From DASRAJ01 sp039920305 (GTDB taxonomy: Bacteria > Bacteroidota > Bacteroidia > Chitinophagales > UBA10324): a DNA stretch of 42,231 bases. The DNA is taken from NCBI GenBank assembly GCA_039920305.1, contig JBDSEA010000237.1:1-42231 (forward strand), written 5' to 3'. The notes under the pieces are model-generated. The model searched no databases, was not told the origin of the DNA, and worked only from the letters and a program-made list of their open reading frames with translations. How positions within the stretch are numbered: the stretch's first letter is position 1; every line of letters begins with the position of its first letter. Shown piece by piece: positions 33,396 to 42,231 of this stretch. The translations under genes and the position numbers were made by a program.

Positions 33396-35501
33396 CTATT
33401 TTCCCTTGACAATCCGGGTTAATGAAGTACCCGAACCGGTGATTAACCTGACAAAATAAGTTCCATCAGGAAATGCAGACAGATCAAACTTTCTTTCGAA
33501 AGCAGAAGCGGGAATCATTTCCCGCGAGGTTTGAATGATTTGTCCTGCCACATTTGATATCTGCAAATCATAGTTGCCAGTTTTAATATCCGGGAAAGAA
33601 AGTGTAAATACTGTTTGGAAAGGATTGGGATATACGATGGGCAATACCTGCATTGATTGATGATCAATACCGCTGACAATGACAGAGATTGAAGAGGCGG
33701 CCTGGCATCCTGATTCGTTGAAAACAATTACGGTATAAAGTCCGGATTGTAAAACTTCATAGGTTTGATTGGTAGCTCCGGGAATATCAACAGCATTTAA
33801 TTGCCATTGATAACTAAAAGCCGGTGTTGAGGTGAGTACTAATCCATCCTGACTGATCAGAGGCAAATCAGGAGTTGCAAAAACAGTTATAAAACCCGGA
33901 AGTGTAAGCGTATCATTGCCGTCTGGGTTTGTAGTGATCAAAGAAACATCATAGGTTCCCGGAGTATAGTAACAAATGGCAGAGGGGTTTTGTGAAGTTG
34001 AAGTTGAAGGGCTTCCGCCGGGAAAAAGCCACAGCCATGCAGTGGGATTATTATTGGATGAGTCAGTGAAAGATGTGCAGAATTTCTCACATATCTCTGT
34101 TTGAGCGGCACCGAAATTAACTGCTGATACTTCCGCTATGCCGGAAGTTGTATCACAATATTTAATACACCAGTAATCGAAGCTGTAAGATTGATCCGTT
34201 TTTTCCTGATCTGTAAAGCTATCCCCGTTGTTAGCGAAAAGATAGCATCCGTCCTGCAGCTGAATGCCCATGCCAAGCTCTGTATGGGTATAGCCTGTAA
34301 GGATAGTTTTATCCCAAATTTTGTTTCCTGCTGAGTCAAGTAAAACAATCCAGGTATTTTCAGGACCATTGTTTATTTCAGATTTCCAAAACCCGATATC
34401 AGAATATGAAGTACCTGAAATCATAACATTACCTTCTGCCGTTAGAAAAATATTTCCAAAATCATCTTCAGTGCCGTTACCACCAATTGAATGATCCCAG
34501 ATAATATTCAGCATGGTATCAGTTTTCATAAGCCATAAATCGTATACTCCATAAGAATCTTCAGTTTTATCGGCGCCAGCATTGGCATAATTTACCGCCC
34601 CGATAATGTAATGATGATCCGCAGTTTTTATAATATCCATAATTAAATCATCATCGAGGCTGCCAACCACCTTATCCCATTCAAAATTCCCTGCGGAATC
34701 TGTTTTCACAAACCACATATCGGATTTATTATTCACATAGTTATCCAGTGTTTTAACGCCGCTGATTCCGGAAAATGAAGACCCTGCCAGCAGGAAACCT
34801 CCATCAGATGCAATAAGTACTTTGTAGACAGATTCATCTTCACTCCCTCCATATCTCTTATCCCATAATTTATTTCCCGAGCTATCAATGCGTAGGATCC
34901 AATAGTCGCTATTCCCATAAGATGCCTCGGAAACATCGCCACTGATCGGTGAAGTAGTAGCACCCCCGAGGAGATATCCACCGTCGGGTAACTGAACAAC
35001 ATCACCCGCCCAGTTACCTGCGCTCCCACCATACCGCTTTTCCCATTCGATAGTACCGGTGCTGCTCAATTTTACTGCCCACTCATCGAAACTTCCAATA
35101 GGAGGATCGGACACATCACCGCTTACCGGGGAGCGTGAGGTGGCAGCCATGAGAAAACCTCCATCAGCAGTATTTATAATAGAATAAAAATATTCATCGG
35201 ACGTACCTCCGAGGGTTTTATCCCATTCCTTTATGCCATCAGCATTACACTTGATCAGCCAGCAGTCATAGGTTGGAAAAGCGGAATTATCATAGTTATC
35301 CGCTGATTTATCATAGCCGGCATCCGAGGTTGAAATACCACAAGCTAAAAATCCACCATCCGGTGTAGGTAATAACTGATTCAGGAAATCACTTTCATAT
35401 CCTCCGTAACTATAATCCCATTGCTTGAGCAATGGATTCTGTGACTTGAGTGAATTAATCGCAAGAAGAAGCAGTATGGTAGTAAGGAATGTTTTAATCA
35501 T
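33396..35501 (-). CDS. T9SS-secreted protein with seven tandem repeats, PKD and Ig-like domains (paralogue of 9635-11734)
   Basis: 701 residues. Signal peptide (MIKTFLTTILLLLAINSLKS) then NPLLKQWDYSYGG, matching the PLLKQWDFRYGG start of the protein at 9635-11734. Seven repeats of about 60 residues follow, each with DGGhhhhG, SGD or DK, a W-hhK-D strand and a (E/L/I)WDKxhGG turn, so a seven-bladed propeller is likely. A PKD-like domain (CTSFTDSSNNNPTAWLWLFP, then GTYDVSLIT), an Ig-like segment (YQWQLNAVDIPGATNQTYEV) and a type A T9SS sorting domain (YPNPFQTVFTLSF, FPDGTYFVRLI, TRIVKGK) complete it. It lies downstream of another T9SS gene but is separated from it by a hairpin. The ligand is unknown. 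Confidence 0.88.
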   Translation of the reverse strand: MIKTFLTTILLLLAINSLKSQNPLLKQWDYSYGGYESDFLNQLLPTPDGGFLACGISTSDAGYDKSADNYDNSAFPTYDCWLIKCNADGIKEWDKTLGGTSDEYFYSIINTADGGFLMAATSRSPVSGDVSDPPIGSFDEWAVKLSSTGTIEWEKRYGGSAGNWAGDVVQLPDGGYLLGGATTSPISGDVSEASYGNSDYWILRIDSSGNKLWDKRYGGSEDESVYKVLIASDGGFLLAGSSFSGISGVKTLDNYVNNKSDMWFVKTDSAGNFEWDKVVGSLDDDLIMDIIKTADHHYIIGAVNYANAGADKTEDSYGVYDLWLMKTDTMLNIIWDHSIGGNGTEDDFGNIFLTAEGNVMISGTSYSDIGFWKSEINNGPENTWIVLLDSAGNKIWDKTILTGYTHTELGMGIQLQDGCYLFANNGDSFTDQEKTDQSYSFDYWCIKYCDTTSGIAEVSAVNFGAAQTEICEKFCTSFTDSSNNNPTAWLWLFPGGSPSTSTSQNPSAICYYTPGTYDVSLITTNPDGNDTLTLPGFITVFATPDLPLISQDGLVLTSTPAFSYQWQLNAVDIPGATNQTYEVLQSGLYTVIVFNESGCQAASSISVIVSGIDHQSMQVLPIVYPNPFQTVFTLSFPDIKTGNYDLQISNVAGQIIQTSREMIPASAFERKFDLSAFPDGTYFVRLITGSGTSLTRIVKGK

Positions 35502-35587
35502 CGTTTATACTTTAATTATTTGCAGAAGAGTGCATTTATTCAAGGATTAAAGAAGCGCTAATAGTTTTGAAGGCAGCATGATTTTTA

Positions 35588-35619
35588 AGAAAAGCAACCC
35601 GTAAACAGGTTGCTCTTCT
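35588..35619 (-). terminator. Hairpin terminator after the GEVED-domain T9SS gene
   Basis: AGCAACC and GGTTGCT arms (8-base loop), extended by further A-T and G-C pairs with one mismatch. Read on the minus strand it runs into TTTTCTT within the far arm, as in an intrinsic terminator. It begins 22 bp after the stop of the gene at 35641-37950 and separates it from the next T9SS gene. Confidence 0.6.
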
Positions 35620-35640
35620 CAAAAAAGATTTTTTATAATT

Positions 35641-37950
35641 CTACTGCTTTATAAATTTCAATGAGCGGATGTTTCCAAAAAGGTCAGATACTCTTATAAA
35701 GTACATGCCCGCTTTCCAGTCATTGACAGCTATCTTCATTTCATTGATTTCACCAGCCTTATTAAATAATATACGATTCCCAATTGCATCATAGACTTCT
35801 ACTGTCACCGCACCCTTCCAGTTATTGAGGTTCAGTGTCGCATCACTGGTTGCCGGATTCGGATAAAGATTTAAATCACCAGCTTTTATTACGTCCGATT
35901 CTGTTGAAAGCCTTGGTGCAAGAATGTTGATGCTGTAATCCTCTACTTCGCCACGAGCAAATGTTTCACATGGTGTTGCGTATGTTCCATTCTTCATCGA
36001 AACCCTCATTCTTGTTGTACCGAGCGTGGCGGTGGAAGGAACAGTGAAAGATTTAATTGACCATCCCAGGGTGCTCGAAGAAAATTTTATTACCCGTTCA
36101 TTGGCTTCATCAAAATCACCATCATCATTATAATCAATCCATACTTGCCACCCCTGCGTATATGTACCACCGCTCATGTCAGCACTTAAAGTAATCGAAT
36201 AAGTGGCTCCCTGCTTCAGGTTTGCAGTCAGACTGGTAAAGTCCCCGTAGCCACCATTTTTACCCGTGCTGTTAGAAATCTCCTGAAGAAAAACTTCGTC
36301 AATCCATTCTTTTGATACATCCAGTCCCATGGAGGTACAGTAACCGGTTCCAAGAGTAGTGAATTGCTGGGTTGAGGAATAGCCCGTTGGTCCGCTATTA
36401 CAGATGGCTTCTACTCTAAAATCATAGGTTGTGCCGGCAAATAAATCGGAAATGCTAAATGAAGTTTGACCAGTGGAAAAGGTATTCCATTGGCTTGATG
36501 TGCTCGTCTTGTACTGCACATGGTAGAGATATGCATTTTGCACTGGCGTCCATGAAATAGTGGCTGATGCTTCGGTAATGCTGGTGGCTGTAACATTTAC
36601 AGGTACGGAGCAGGGAGCACTGCCTGTATTATCCAGGTAATGAATTTCTGTTGACTGTGCTGCACCCAAAACGAATATGCTTCCATTGGTTGCCAGAAGC
36701 ACATCAACCCCATCAGTTGCAATAGTGTCCTGTAAAGCTACCCACTGCTGCACACCGTTCTTTTTATATTTCACGGTTACCATTTGAAGTGCTCCCAGAT
36801 TTGAGCCGCCGGGATAAGGACCGCCGGTACCGGTAATGAAAATATTATTTGAAGTATCTATGGTAAGATCTCTTGGAATCTCATCATTGTTGACGGTTGC
36901 GTCGTAGCGTGTCATCCACATCAGGTTGCCGCCGGGTTTGAATTGTGCGGTTACCCAGTCAGAGTAGAATATGCCCTGTGCTGATTTATTTCCATTTCCG
37001 GTTACCACGAGATTCCCAGCCTGGGATCTCTCCATTTTGACTGGTATTTCGTAGCCTCCGAAGTCATAGGATTTAACATATTTCTGTACTCCTGCAGCAC
37101 TGTATTTATAAAGGGTATAATCATTTCCTGAGTTGTTAGCTATGGCATTGAATAACTCGGTGAGAACATAGGCTTTATTAAGATTATCAAAAACGATATC
37201 CACACCTCCAATGCCTGGGGTTATTGCCGTCCATTTGGCATTGCCCGCTGTATCAAGCACCCAGGATGTTGCATTTGCAAGCCAGTAAAGTGTTGAACCT
37301 GTTAAACCGACTCTGTTGCCCTGAACCCTGAGGTTATTGACAAAAAAGAAGTTGCTGTTGTTTGTAAATTCCTCTGTTCGCTGCCATAGGATGCTTCCTG
37401 ACGGGGATAATTTTATAACATTGAATCCATCAAATGCATTCCCTGCAATTAACCCTGCTGTGGCAATGTAAACGTTCCCTGTTTCATCCATTTGCGCAGT
37501 CACCTTCGTCCGGTTTGAGCTGTTATTGAAATAGGTATAACTTCCCGGAATATCCTGCTCATAGATAAATACGCCATCCTTACTGTATTTCAAAATTACA
37601 AGCGCAACATTATTAGGTCCTTCTTCCAGTCCCGAATATTGAAAAGCCACCACTATAGGATTACCCTGCGGATCACTGAACACTTTTACTGCTATTTGGC
37701 CATATGAAGGATTACTGGATGCATGAGACACTTCCCACAGCTTATTTCCAAATACATCACGCTTTACAAGGTAAAGTATTCCGGCACCGGAACCAAGGGT
37801 ATAAGTGTTATTGAAAGTATCCCGGGCTATTGAAGCACCGGTTTCCTGATGCCCGTTTACTGTCCTGAGCCAGTCAAGGGATACATCTGCAAAGGCGGAG
37901 GTTGAAAAGAACACACCCACCATTATTAAAATTTTGGATATTGATTTCAT
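35641..37950 (-). CDS. T9SS-secreted protein with propeller-like repeats, fibronectin III and GEVED domains
   Basis: 769 residues. Signal peptide (ILIMVGVFFSTSAFA) then DVSLDWLRTVNGHQETGASI. Up to about residue 445 there are propeller-like repeats (GNKLWEVSH, GSILWQRTEE, GNLMWMTRYDA, GVQQWVALQD), each paired with an NxYxTG-type strand. A fibronectin type III domain follows (PVNVTATSITEASATISWTP, GTTYDFRVEAICNSG), then a GEVED domain (YNDDGDFDEANERVIKF, ending GEVEDYSINIL), then a type A sorting domain (NLYPNPATSDATLNL, AGMYFIRVSD, SLKFIKQ). The architecture suits a surface or released adhesin-like protein. A terminator-like hairpin follows the stop. Confidence 0.88.
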   Translation of the reverse strand: MKSISKILIMVGVFFSTSAFADVSLDWLRTVNGHQETGASIARDTFNNTYTLGSGAGILYLVKRDVFGNKLWEVSHASSNPSYGQIAVKVFSDPQGNPIVVAFQYSGLEEGPNNVALVILKYSKDGVFIYEQDIPGSYTYFNNSSNRTKVTAQMDETGNVYIATAGLIAGNAFDGFNVIKLSPSGSILWQRTEEFTNNSNFFFVNNLRVQGNRVGLTGSTLYWLANATSWVLDTAGNAKWTAITPGIGGVDIVFDNLNKAYVLTELFNAIANNSGNDYTLYKYSAAGVQKYVKSYDFGGYEIPVKMERSQAGNLVVTGNGNKSAQGIFYSDWVTAQFKPGGNLMWMTRYDATVNNDEIPRDLTIDTSNNIFITGTGGPYPGGSNLGALQMVTVKYKKNGVQQWVALQDTIATDGVDVLLATNGSIFVLGAAQSTEIHYLDNTGSAPCSVPVNVTATSITEASATISWTPVQNAYLYHVQYKTSTSSQWNTFSTGQTSFSISDLFAGTTYDFRVEAICNSGPTGYSSTQQFTTLGTGYCTSMGLDVSKEWIDEVFLQEISNSTGKNGGYGDFTSLTANLKQGATYSITLSADMSGGTYTQGWQVWIDYNDDGDFDEANERVIKFSSSTLGWSIKSFTVPSTATLGTTRMRVSMKNGTYATPCETFARGEVEDYSINILAPRLSTESDVIKAGDLNLYPNPATSDATLNLNNWKGAVTVEVYDAIGNRILFNKAGEINEMKIAVNDWKAGMYFIRVSDLFGNIRSLKFIKQ

Positions 37951-38277
37951 GATGAAAAATGATTTGGTTGAAAGTTAAAATGAGTATTCAGAGTTCTTTG
38001 AGGGCACAAAAATCTTTCATAGATAAATAACCTCCATGTCAGGAGTGACCAGCGGGTAAGAACTCCTTCTAAACCAGAAAATTTGCGGTGTGAAGTCTAA
38101 AAACTTAACTTTTTTAGGGTATCGTAATGAGGCAAAAATGCCACAAATAAAGTGTTCAGGCTATCAAATCCCAAGGGTGCATTATAAGTTACTCATGCGA
38201 TGCTTTAAGGGAATCCTGATAAGTTAACGGGAAGCATTGGATAAGAGATTCAATTTGGGAATTAATAAATCCTGGAC
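37951..38277. other. 327-bp intergenic stretch, no gene seen
   Basis: Between the GEVED-domain gene start and the cNMP-binding gene stop, both on the minus strand. It should hold the promoter of the T9SS gene. I find no exact TAnnTTTG on the minus strand and no hairpin with a T run. Confidence 0.5.
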
Positions 38278-38739
38278 TTATGGTGATGGAATGGATTGAC
38301 CTATTTCAAGCAATTTTTCATTCATCATTCGTATTCTTCGGCACAAAATTTTAATGAAGCTTTTCCCTACTTCAGGCCTTAATTCAAAAAGATCATAAAC
38401 TGATTCCTGGCCGAGCTTTAAAAGGAAGCAATCAGTAACTGCGGTTGCACTTGCTGACCGGGTTTCCGGATCAAGCAATGACAGTTCACCAAAGAATTCT
38501 TTTTCCTTGAACAGTGCCAGTGTTTGATCTGCCTTATGAATGCGGACTGAGCCACGGAAAATAATATACATGCAGTTACCAATATCCCCCTCTTTAACAA
38601 TCAGTCTCCCGGTTACAACTTCTTCCTCTTCAATAAGATGGGCTATTTCTGCAAGTATGGTTTCCGGGGTTTCTGCAAAAAGAGTAAGTGATTTAAGTAC
38701 AATTACTTTCTCAATAAGGAGAAGTTTGGATGTTGGCAT
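38278..38739 (-). CDS. Cyclic-nucleotide-binding-domain protein (no DNA-binding domain)
   Basis: 153 residues, almost entirely one CRP-type cNMP-binding beta-roll. The phosphate-binding cassette is FFGELSLLDPETRSASATA at about 82-100, with Gly84, Glu85 and Arg94 in the places that hold the cyclic phosphate and ribose, so ligand binding is plausible. The end is a helix (LCRRIRMMNEKLLEIGQ) with no helix-turn-helix, so it is not a transcription factor. Its start is 22 bp after the stop of the transporter/HEAT gene. In some bacteria, transporter-like, HEAT and cNMP domains occur in one polypeptide (family knowledge), so it probably acts as a separate sensor subunit of that protein. Confidence 0.88.
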   Translation of the reverse strand: MPTSKLLLIEKVIVLKSLTLFAETPETILAEIAHLIEEEEVVTGRLIVKEGDIGNCMYIIFRGSVRIHKADQTLALFKEKEFFGELSLLDPETRSASATAVTDCFLLKLGQESVYDLFELRPEVGKSFIKILCRRIRMMNEKLLEIGQSIPSP

Positions 38740-38761
38740 GCGTAATCTGAATTCCTGTTGA

Positions 38762-41578
38762 TTATGATTCTATTCCTGAAAAATTCCTTTCACTATTCCT
38801 GCTTACCGCAAAGGTTGCAGTTTCCCTAAGTAAGACATTGGTCGAATATTGCAATGGTGAAACCAATACAGGATCCACAGCCTCTTTAGATTTTGTCATT
38901 TTGTAAATGACACAGGCCTTTGTCCATGGATAATAATCGCTGGATTTATCCCGTAAGATGTCCCTGTAAATTATTTGCAGGGAAAGATAAGGCTCACCGA
39001 ACCGCAACGTGAGCTCAGCACACTTATCTTCTATCATTCTATTTTCATAAATACAGATAAAAGGCCGCGAGAATTCTTTATCTGCTACCTGATCAATAAG
39101 CTCGAGTGCATTGGCAACACTATCCCGTGAATTTATTTTTAACCCCGCCGCTGCTTTATAAATTTTGCCTGAATCATAGAGAAGTGCGAATGATTCCAGA
39201 AGTGTATCCCGCAATGCATCGAGCTCGAGTTGCAGGGCTTCAGCTACGAGCGATTCTTCTTGTGCATGTTGCAGAAAACGTATCTTAAAAATTATTTGTG
39301 CGGCGGCATTCATATAGCCCTGAGTCAGGTTATAATATTTTGGATACCATACGCCTGTAGCATGGAATCCGCTCTGATGGAGTGAATGGAGCAATACATC
39401 CCGGTGCTGTGGCAGTTCCTCCACCAGCTGATCGAGTGCCTGCTGCGCATCTTTTCCTTCAATCTTCCCTAAAATCATGATCATTTTTCTTACCAGAATT
39501 GCTTGTGGATTACTCCTGATAAAATTCATTACAACGGGGATGACGGATGGACCGCAGGAGCTGATTACTGACATGATCCCTGACTTGTTTCTTCCTGCAA
39601 AAGATTTTAGAAGTAGTTCTGCAAGCCCGGTATTTTTGAATTGACAGGCAGCTTTCATTGCCATGCTGGCAACTTCAAAATCCGCATCCCTGAGCAGGGA
39701 AAACAGTAGAGGCAGCAGCGAGTCATCCTTTACTTCACCTATTATTTTAGCTGCACATTGTCTTTCTAAAATAACCTCTGAAGCATGAAACTGCTTTAGT
39801 TTTCTTAGTGCCGCTTCAGTGTGCAGTGATATGCCATTAGATAGAATTCCTGTAATTGCAGCTCCGGCAATAATTGGATCATGATGGGCAAGATACGGAG
39901 TAACATCAACTACTTTTTCAACTGAAGGCAACATCTTTATTGATCCCGCCAGAACATTCACATCCGGTTCTGTTTTAATCAACTCACACAAGTAATTGGC
40001 AGCCTCTTTTTTGTCAATACTGCTTATGACTTTTATCGCCTCCTGCCGTACCAGTGCGCTTGGGTGATGCAAACCCTGAAGTATCAATTCATTTTTGTTT
40101 TCGAAAGATTGTTGTTTCAAAAGATGCAGCACAAAAACAGCATCACTTTCATCACCCCCTGATATTCTCCTGCGCAGCACTTCAATGGATTCCGCATCAG
40201 TAATCAAAATCTCACGCTCATTGAGTGACCGGTTTTTGATAGCCTGTGTAAGTGTTTGAAGGTAATTTTTATCAGCACTGAAAATCCATTTTATCCACAG
40301 TGCAATCGTTACAATAATTACAAAGCTTAATAGCCGGAGGTCTAAACCGCCCTGTATATAATAGAGGGAAAAAAGGAGGGTTCCGACAAAAAAAAAGGCG
40401 AAGGGATCCATCACACCTTTCATGATCGTATGACCCTGCAGCCGTTGATGGAGCGGCAGAGGCTGCATAGTGGAAAGCAATACCGGCGATTGGATTGCAG
40501 AACGTAAAACATCAATTATGATGGCCATGACGCCAAACAAATAAAAAGCCGCATGTTGATTTCCGAAGATGGATGGCATAAAAGAAAATATGCACACAAT
40601 GGCAAGAATTACGGGGGTAATAAGCAGAGAGCGTCTGATTCCGAATTGGTCAGCAATGCGGTTGGTGAAGAGTAATTTTAAGATTAGTGTGCAGGCCCGG
40701 CTAGCAGCCAGGAACCAGGCGATAAATACTGCCAGCGATTTATCGCTTTGAAATTCCTCTTTTACATAGCCATAAAAAACGAAATTGACTATGAGGAAGC
40801 AGCAGAGGGTGAAAAAAGAAATAAGCGCAACCTGCCTGATCAGTTTATTTCCTGCAATCAGATTATAAAAAACCCTTGCACCCGCAGGTTGATGCGATCC
40901 TTGAGTATCGTGTGAACCACTCAATTCCACCTGAAAGGCATTGAGTGAAATCAGCCGGTGAAAGAAGACCAGCGAGAAAAGTGAGGATGCGGCAGCGATC
41001 CACAACAACTCATGGCTTCCAATAAGGGGTATAACCACGATGGCAGCAAAGTAGCCAAGAAACTTTGCTGGAATATCACCTGCACTTACTATGGCAAATA
41101 ACCTTCTGCTCTGGCGCACATCAAATAACCGTGAGGTAAGACCCCAGAATTCTAAATTGTTCAGCAGGTAGGTGACATTGAACCAGGCAAGCATGAGATA
41201 ATAAAACCAGCTAGGCTCATTTTCAGATACAAAATACCGGAATGCGAGAATACTAAACGCGTTAAAGAGGAGTACAGATAAAGTAATCTGTTTCACTGTG
41301 AGCAGGTGCTCCAGTCTGGCATAAAGCCATCCGAAGAACCATAGCAGAAACGCAGAGAGAATGAAAACTTTCGCGAGCTCTGAAATGGGAAGCTGCTCTC
41401 GCTGAAGGAATTCGAGAAAAAGAGAAAAAGCAGAAGTAAAAAAAAGGGCGATGGAAGCTCCCTGAAAAAATTCGAATGCAAACATGCGGCTCACCAGGGC
41501 CCATTCGTCTTCCCTGATTAATAATAATCTCTTAAGGCTGGCAGAAAAAGATGATTGTGAAGGGGAATTCGAATTCAC
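38762..41578 (-). CDS. Nucleotide-transporter-like (NTT/MFS) membrane protein with HEAT-repeat cytoplasmic domain
   Basis: 938 residues. About residues 20-430 form roughly twelve membrane helices with the look of the ATP/ADP translocase-like (NTT/Npt) branch of MFS (EFFQGASIALFFTSAFSLFL, FLLWFFGWLYARLEHLLTVK, LNNLEFWGLTSRLFDVRQSR, DIPAKFLGYFAAIVVI). From about 470 the protein is soluble and helical with HEAT-like repeats (HPSALVRQEAIKVISSIDKK, DDSLLPLLFSLLRDADFEVA). A further C-terminal helical region of about 200 residues follows, of no family I know. Obligate intracellular parasites use NTTs to steal ATP; the free-living relatives with HEAT repeats have no known substrate. The cNMP-binding gene directly downstream suggests ligand control. 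Confidence 0.85.
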   Translation of the reverse strand: MNSNSPSQSSFSASLKRLLLIREDEWALVSRMFAFEFFQGASIALFFTSAFSLFLEFLQREQLPISELAKVFILSAFLLWFFGWLYARLEHLLTVKQITLSVLLFNAFSILAFRYFVSENEPSWFYYLMLAWFNVTYLLNNLEFWGLTSRLFDVRQSRRLFAIVSAGDIPAKFLGYFAAIVVIPLIGSHELLWIAAASSLFSLVFFHRLISLNAFQVELSGSHDTQGSHQPAGARVFYNLIAGNKLIRQVALISFFTLCCFLIVNFVFYGYVKEEFQSDKSLAVFIAWFLAASRACTLILKLLFTNRIADQFGIRRSLLITPVILAIVCIFSFMPSIFGNQHAAFYLFGVMAIIIDVLRSAIQSPVLLSTMQPLPLHQRLQGHTIMKGVMDPFAFFFVGTLLFSLYYIQGGLDLRLLSFVIIVTIALWIKWIFSADKNYLQTLTQAIKNRSLNEREILITDAESIEVLRRRISGGDESDAVFVLHLLKQQSFENKNELILQGLHHPSALVRQEAIKVISSIDKKEAANYLCELIKTEPDVNVLAGSIKMLPSVEKVVDVTPYLAHHDPIIAGAAITGILSNGISLHTEAALRKLKQFHASEVILERQCAAKIIGEVKDDSLLPLLFSLLRDADFEVASMAMKAACQFKNTGLAELLLKSFAGRNKSGIMSVISSCGPSVIPVVMNFIRSNPQAILVRKMIMILGKIEGKDAQQALDQLVEELPQHRDVLLHSLHQSGFHATGVWYPKYYNLTQGYMNAAAQIIFKIRFLQHAQEESLVAEALQLELDALRDTLLESFALLYDSGKIYKAAAGLKINSRDSVANALELIDQVADKEFSRPFICIYENRMIEDKCAELTLRFGEPYLSLQIIYRDILRDKSSDYYPWTKACVIYKMTKSKEAVDPVLVSPLQYSTNVLLRETATFAVSRNSERNFSGIES

Positions 41579-41633
41579 ATGAGCGAAGGTAGCAAAGGTT
41601 CAATGTTTTGCATTGAGAAACCTGAGCTGCATG

Positions 41634-42231
41634 CTATTCATCCTTTGCTGCCTTACCTGTGAAAATCTCCATCACCTTGCCGCTCACACCTGTAAGGGAG
41701 TAACCGCCATCGTGAAATAAGTTTTGCATCGTTACTTTTCTGGTAAGGTCGCTAAACAGGGTAATGCAATAGTCAGCACATTCATCGGCGGTTGCATTTC
41801 CAAGCGGTGACATAGAATCGGCATAATTGTAGAAAATATCGAAGCCTGACACGCCACTGCCGGCGGTGGTGTATGTAGGAGACTGGGAGATCGTGTTTAC
41901 GCGGACTTTCTTTTTAACTCCATAATGATAACCCCAGCTTCTCGCGACGGATTCCAGCAAAGCTTTTGCATCAGCCATATCATTGTAATTGGGAAATACC
42001 CGCTGGGCCGCCATGTAGGTGAGTGCTGCAACAGAGCCCCACTCATTCATGGCATCGAGCTGATATGCAGTCTGGATCATCTTGTGAAATGATGCTGCTG
42101 AAATATCGAGGGTCTTGAGATAAAAATCATAGTTCAGATCAGTATAGGGCTTATTCTTGCGGACATTGGGCGACATGCCGATAGAATGCAACACAAAATC
42201 TATTCCCCCGCCATGAATCTCTTTTGCACGC
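41634..42231 (-). CDS. fabI: Enoyl-[acyl-carrier-protein] reductase FabI, C-terminal part (5' end outside window)
   Basis: The frame is open to the window edge (GGGIDFVLHSIGMSP upstream of the first in-window start), leaving about 198 residues. The catalytic pair is Tyr-x6-Lys in NYNDMADAKALLES, the pattern of FabI. VRVNTISQSPTYTTAGSGV, FDIFYNYADSMSPLGN and the DGGYSLTGVSG end are typical of the substrate loop and C-terminus. FabI reduces trans-2-enoyl-ACP with NADH in the last step of each fatty-acid elongation cycle. The C-terminal tail is about 13 residues beyond the usual conserved end (KVMEIFTGKAAKDE). The transporter/HEAT gene lies 55 bp downstream on the same strand. Confidence 0.95.
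   Translation of the reverse strand, partial: RAKEIHGGGIDFVLHSIGMSPNVRKNKPYTDLNYDFYLKTLDISAASFHKMIQTAYQLDAMNEWGSVAALTYMAAQRVFPNYNDMADAKALLESVARSWGYHYGVKKKVRVNTISQSPTYTTAGSGVSGFDIFYNYADSMSPLGNATADECADYCITLFSDLTRKVTMQNLFHDGGYSLTGVSGKVMEIFTGKAAKDE

Noticed and set aside
41598..41618. Inverted repeat TCAATG-ttttg-CATTGA after fabI
   Set aside because: Only 6 bp, with no T run on the minus strand. Too weak to call a terminator.

Overview
The window is chromosomal DNA from a member of the Bacteroidota. The evidence is consistent across the window: four secreted proteins end in type IX secretion (T9SS) C-terminal sorting domains; there is a TonB-dependent receptor with a carboxypeptidase-regulatory-like N-terminal domain and a fused SpmA/SpmB-type membrane protein; a GGGP synthase of the PcrB-like family is present; candidate promoters match the Bacteroidota -7 element TAnnTTTG; and Shine-Dalgarno sites are mostly weak or absent. 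I cannot place it below phylum with confidence. I saw no mobile element, CRISPR array, rRNA or tRNA.

Layout. 1-3002 (+): envelope cluster with the end of an MlaD/MCE protein, an OstA/LptA-like protein, a 68-residue protein and an FtsE-like ATPase. 3030-7228 (-): two overlapping glycosyltransferases and recQ. 7257-11734: an orphan scrap of a T9SS sorting domain, then two divergent T9SS-secreted repeat proteins. 11925-14613: lolD-like ATPase (-), sucC (+) and a Sua5/YciO protein (+). 14682-22264 (+): a TonB-dependent receptor, then a large periplasmic TPR protein paired with an outer-membrane barrel. 22329-22965 (-): rpmA and rplU. 23221-25096 (+): arfB and homogentisate dioxygenase. 25218-27608 (-): dtd, rsgA and GGGP synthase. 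27703-28416 (+): DUF2071 protein. 28471-31559 (-): SpmAB-like protein and an aldehyde dehydrogenase. 32095-33347 (+): DUF2231 membrane protein and an SDR. 33396-37950 (-): two more T9SS cargo proteins. 38278-41578 (-): a nucleotide-transporter-like membrane protein with HEAT-like repeats, followed by a cyclic-nucleotide-binding protein. 41634-42231 (-): the end of fabI.

How the genes work together. Much of the window concerns the cell envelope: lipid and LPS handling, outer-membrane barrels, lipid synthesis (fabI, GGGP synthase) and surface proteins. Translation quality control is the second theme (arfB, dtd, rsgA, rplU-rpmA, YciO). The least ordinary items are the transporter/HEAT plus cNMP-binding pair, two paralogous secreted proteins that each carry seven tandem repeats (probable seven-bladed propellers), two short duplicated coding scraps that look like rearrangement scars, and a strong palindrome just upstream of the aldehyde dehydrogenase. 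No single obviously new system stands out. The transporter/cNMP pair is the best candidate for follow-up.
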